NCBI GenBank assembly: GCA_902825215.1
Contig: LR782234.1
Location: 4,898,001-4,962,000, forward strand
Direction: 5' to 3'
DNA from: Pseudomonas fluorescens
GTDB lineage: Bacteria > Pseudomonadota > Gammaproteobacteria > Pseudomonadales > Pseudomonadaceae
Length of the DNA stretch: 64,000 nt
Shown: positions 61,749 through 64,000 of the stretch, in pieces
Position numbering within the stretch: the stretch's first letter is position 1
Layout of the letters: the number at the start of each line of letters is the position of its first letter
Made by a program: the position numbers and the translations under genes
Notes under the pieces: generated by a model
What the model saw: the letters and a program-made list of their open reading frames with translations, nothing else
Told to the model about the DNA's origin: nothing
The model's database searches: none

Positions 61749-63148
61749 GCGAACTGTCGAACCGGCGCATTCTGTTGATCGACGATATGCCGTCGATCCA
61801 TGAAGATTTTCGCAAGATTCTCACCCCCGCGGCGGCGCAGTCAGCGGAGCTGGACGAGATGGAGGCCGCGCTGTTCGGCGCGCAGACCCGGCCCCAGCGA
61901 CCACTGCTGGAGCTGGATTCGGCCTACGGTGGCGAGGAAGGCCTGGGCAAGCTGATCCAGGCCCTGCAGGAACAGCGCCCGTACGCACTGGCCTTCGTCG
62001 ATATGCGCATGCCTGACGGCTGGGACGGGGCGAAAACCATCGAACACCTCTGGCAACACGACCCGCAGTTGCAAGTCGTGGTGTGCACGGCCTATTCGGA
62101 TTATTCCTGGGACGAACTGCTCGACCGCCTGCAGGCGCACGACCGATTGCTGATTCTGAAAAAGCCCTTCGACAATATCGAAGTACAACAGATGGCCAAT
62201 ACCCTGCTGACCAAATGGCAGATGACCGAAAAGGCTTCATTGCAGATGCATCATCTGGAACATCTGGTCGATCAGCGCACCCTGCAGTTCAAGCAGGCCA
62301 GCGAAGCCCTGCAACGGGAAATCGACGAACGCAAGCAACTCGAAGGGCAACTGGTGCAGTCGGAAAAACTCGCCTCGTTAGGCCAATTGGCAGCGGGCGT
62401 TGCCCACGAGATCAACAACCCGATCGGTTTCATTTCTTCGAATCTCGGCTCCCTCGACGGCTACTTCAAACAGCTGCTGGCGCTGCTCGACGCGTACCAG
62501 AGTTGTGTGCCAAACCTTGACAGCGAATCGGCCGCCAGACTGCAACGTCTGCGTGAAGAGGCTGAGCTGGATTTTCTCCTCGAAGACATTCCGCTGCTGA
62601 TTCGCGAGTCCAAGGAAGGCATCGGCCGGGTCGGCCAGATCGTCAAAGACCTGAAGGATTTTTCCCGCGTCGATAACTCTCAGCAATGGCAGTGGGCCAA
62701 TCTGCAGCAAGGGATCGAGTCGACCCTGAACATTGTCGCCAGCGAACTCAAGTACAAGGCCGATGTGATCAAGGAGTACCAGCCGCTACCGGACATCGAA
62801 TGCCTGCCGTCGCAGATCAATCAGGTGATCATGAACCTGGTGGTCAACGCCGCCCAGGCCATGGGGCCGGAGCGCGGCACCATCACCTTGCGCACCGGCC
62901 TGCAGCAAGACATGGCCTGGATCGAGGTTGCCGACACCGGGTCGGGCATCGCGCCGGATACGCTGCAGAAAATTTTCGACCCGTTCTTTACCACCAAACC
63001 GGTTGGCCAAGGCACCGGCCTTGGCCTGTCGCTGTCTTACGGCATCGTCAAAAAACATGGCGGCGACATTCAGGTGCGCAGCGAACCGGGCGTGGGCACG
63101 ACGTTCCGTGTCGAGCTGCCCATGCGCCAGAACCGCCCCGCCGCTTGA
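61745..63148 (+). CDS. REC-histidine kinase hybrid
   Basis: A 467-residue soluble protein. The receiver (about 7-145) has phospho-Asp86 in FVDMRMPDGWDG and Lys140 in LILKKPF, with the same extended insert as the 57101 protein (LTP...ELDEMEAALFG; matched by LAP...ELQQLEQTLFG). A coiled coil (about 160-205) leads to a HisKA-type box with His221 in LAAGVAHEINNPIGFISSN and a HATPase domain (NLVVNAAQAMG, VADTGSGIAPD, GTGLGLSLSYG). It should take phosphate from the upstream HNVGN kinase or pass it on, making a relay. Last gene of the operon; its stop is 6 nt from that of the convergent permease gene. Confidence 0.88.
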   Translation: MSELSNRRILLIDDMPSIHEDFRKILTPAAAQSAELDEMEAALFGAQTRPQRPLLELDSAYGGEEGLGKLIQALQEQRPYALAFVDMRMPDGWDGAKTIEHLWQHDPQLQVVVCTAYSDYSWDELLDRLQAHDRLLILKKPFDNIEVQQMANTLLTKWQMTEKASLQMHHLEHLVDQRTLQFKQASEALQREIDERKQLEGQLVQSEKLASLGQLAAGVAHEINNPIGFISSNLGSLDGYFKQLLALLDAYQSCVPNLDSESAARLQRLREEAELDFLLEDIPLLIRESKEGIGRVGQIVKDLKDFSRVDNSQQWQWANLQQGIESTLNIVASELKYKADVIKEYQPLPDIECLPSQINQVIMNLVVNAAQAMGPERGTITLRTGLQQDMAWIEVADTGSGIAPDTLQKIFDPFFTTKPVGQGTGLGLSLSYGIVKKHGGDIQVRSEPGVGTTFRVELPMRQNRPAA

Positions 63149-63154
63149 GGCCAG

Positions 63155-64000
63155 TCAGCCCGCTTGCTGAAAATCCAGCTCCGGCGGCTGACGACGAAAA
63201 CCGCCCGTAAGCACGGCCAGGTACACCACGCCAATCGCCAGCCAGCTCAGGCCCAGGTAGACCGCGAGGTGGTCGAGGCTGACCATCAGCCAGACATCGG
63301 CGACCAGCCCGATAAACGGGAACAGCAGGAACAGCACGAATTCACGCGGTCCCTTTTTCTCGCCACCGATCCAGTAGTGAAAGATCACCGACAGGTTGAC
63401 CAGGCTGAACGCCAGAAACGCGCCGAAGTTGATGAACGAGGTCGAGGTGGTCACGTCGAGTTTCAGCGCCAGCAACGCCACCGCGGCGCACAGCAGGATA
63501 CTGTTGACCGGTGTGCCAAAGCGCGCGTGCAGCGTGCCGAAGAAGGATTTCGGCAGCACCCCGTCGCGGCCCATCGCAAACAGCAGGCGCGAGCCGCTGG
63601 CTTGCGCGGCCAGTCCCGACGCGAACTGGCCGACGATCAGACCGATGAGGAAGATCGACACGAACAGGTCGCCACCGATGTTGCGCGCAATCTCGTAAGC
63701 CGCCGAGTCGACACTGGCGAACTGGAACGACGGATGCGCCCTCTGCACGAAGTACGAGACGCCGACGAAGATCAGCCCGCCAATCAAGGTAATCAACATG
63801 ATCGCTCGCGGAATGGTGCGGCGCGGGTCGCGGGTTTCTTCGGTCAGGGTGCTGACCGCATCGAAACCGAGGAACGAATAACAGGCGATCGCCGCACCGC
63901 TCATGATCAACGGCATCTGCAGGTCGCCATTGAAGAACGGCTCGATCGACCACAACGGCGTGCTTGCATCGCCGCCGATGTAGTGCACACACAGTGCGAC
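63155..64000 (-). CDS. APC-family permease, PuuP-like, N-terminus missing
   Basis: The visible 281 codons, open to the right edge, are the C-terminal part of an amino-acid/polyamine/organocation transporter. About seven hydrophobic helices are seen. LMSGAAIACYSFLGFDAVST-like (PLIMSGAAIACYSFLGFDAV) and LTEETRDPRRTIPRAIMLIT match the PuuP putrescine importer of E. coli as I recall, as does QFASGLAAQASGSRLLFAMG. Substrate is probably an amine or amino acid. The start codon lies outside the window. Confidence 0.85.
   Translation of the reverse strand, partial: VALCVHYIGGDASTPLWSIEPFFNGDLQMPLIMSGAAIACYSFLGFDAVSTLTEETRDPRRTIPRAIMLITLIGGLIFVGVSYFVQRAHPSFQFASVDSAAYEIARNIGGDLFVSIFLIGLIVGQFASGLAAQASGSRLLFAMGRDGVLPKSFFGTLHARFGTPVNSILLCAAVALLALKLDVTTSTSFINFGAFLAFSLVNLSVIFHYWIGGEKKGPREFVLFLLFPFIGLVADVWLMVSLDHLAVYLGLSWLAIGVVYLAVLTGGFRRQPPELDFQQAG

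Overview
The window looks like a chromosomal segment of a Pseudomonas of the fluorescens/putida lineage. Gene order agrees with what I remember of Pseudomonas chromosomes (colRS next to groESL-fxsA; nth; argG-motY-pyrC-rnt-peroxiredoxin-bfd-bfr-grxD; argF; glpFKRD; aatJQMP-aauSR). GC is high throughout except for one AT-rich island near 18.45-18.9 kb, and REP/REPIN-type repeats of the fluorescens kind (TGTGGGAGCGAGCCTGCTCGCGA arms) sit between operons. No tRNA, rRNA, CRISPR array, prophage or insertion sequence was recognised.

Layout. 0-4.6 kb: ColRS envelope two-component system with a methyltransferase, an InaA-type kinase and a divergent PAP2 phosphatase; two perfect matches to the remembered ColR box lie in front of the last two units. 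4.7-9.2 kb: groESL with a sigma-32-like promoter, fxsA, a HugZ-like protein and an SDR. 9.3-12.6 kb: divergent mrp and metG. 12.7-17.4 kb: six overlapping genes, rnfA-B-D-G-E-nth, then a 59-residue envelope protein. The Rnf set has no rnfC and its membrane subunits have lost most iron-sulfur cysteines. 17.4-19.4 kb: an orphan BvgA-like regulator and an AT-rich membrane-protein gene. 19.4-26 kb: argG, motY, pyrC-rnt, peroxiredoxin, bfd, bacterioferritin, grxD. 26-33 kb: a molybdopterin oxidoreductase, argF plus an ABC ATPase, PhzF and YbaK families. 32.7-38 kb: glycerol regulon glpF-K-R-D with candidate GlpR operators. 38.1-45.5 kb: acidic amino-acid uptake aatJQMP and its sigma-54-dependent regulator pair AauSR, then glpM, bracketed by two inverted copies of one repeat. 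45.8-52.6 kb: a secreted alpha/beta hydrolase and a giant (about 1860 aa) toxin-like protein. 52.7-55.4 kb: metR, GNAT, LysE, NUDIX. 55.4-63.1 kb: a signalling locus. 63.2 kb to the end: part of a PuuP-like amine/amino-acid permease.

The best candidates for something undescribed are: (1) the RnfC-less, cysteine-poor Rnf complex with a soluble, tailed RnfB; (2) the 57.1-63.1 kb operon that joins a REC-GGDEF-EAL protein, a periplasmic diheme cytochrome c peroxidase, an HNVGN-type histidine kinase and a REC-histidine kinase by overlapping genes, opposite a catalytically degenerate HD-GYP regulator; (3) the giant dermonecrotic-toxin-like protein, which stands alone with no visible secretion or immunity partner.

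Several regulatory circuits can be read directly: ColR boxes, tandem ArgR half-sites before argG, tandem GlpR operators before glpD, two AauR palindromes plus a -24/-12 promoter before aatJ, a sigma-32-like promoter before groES and a Fur-like box inside the bfd promoter. Consensus sequences used for these are from memory. Start codons were chosen by Shine-Dalgarno spacing and family length, and are noted where they differ from the longest frame.
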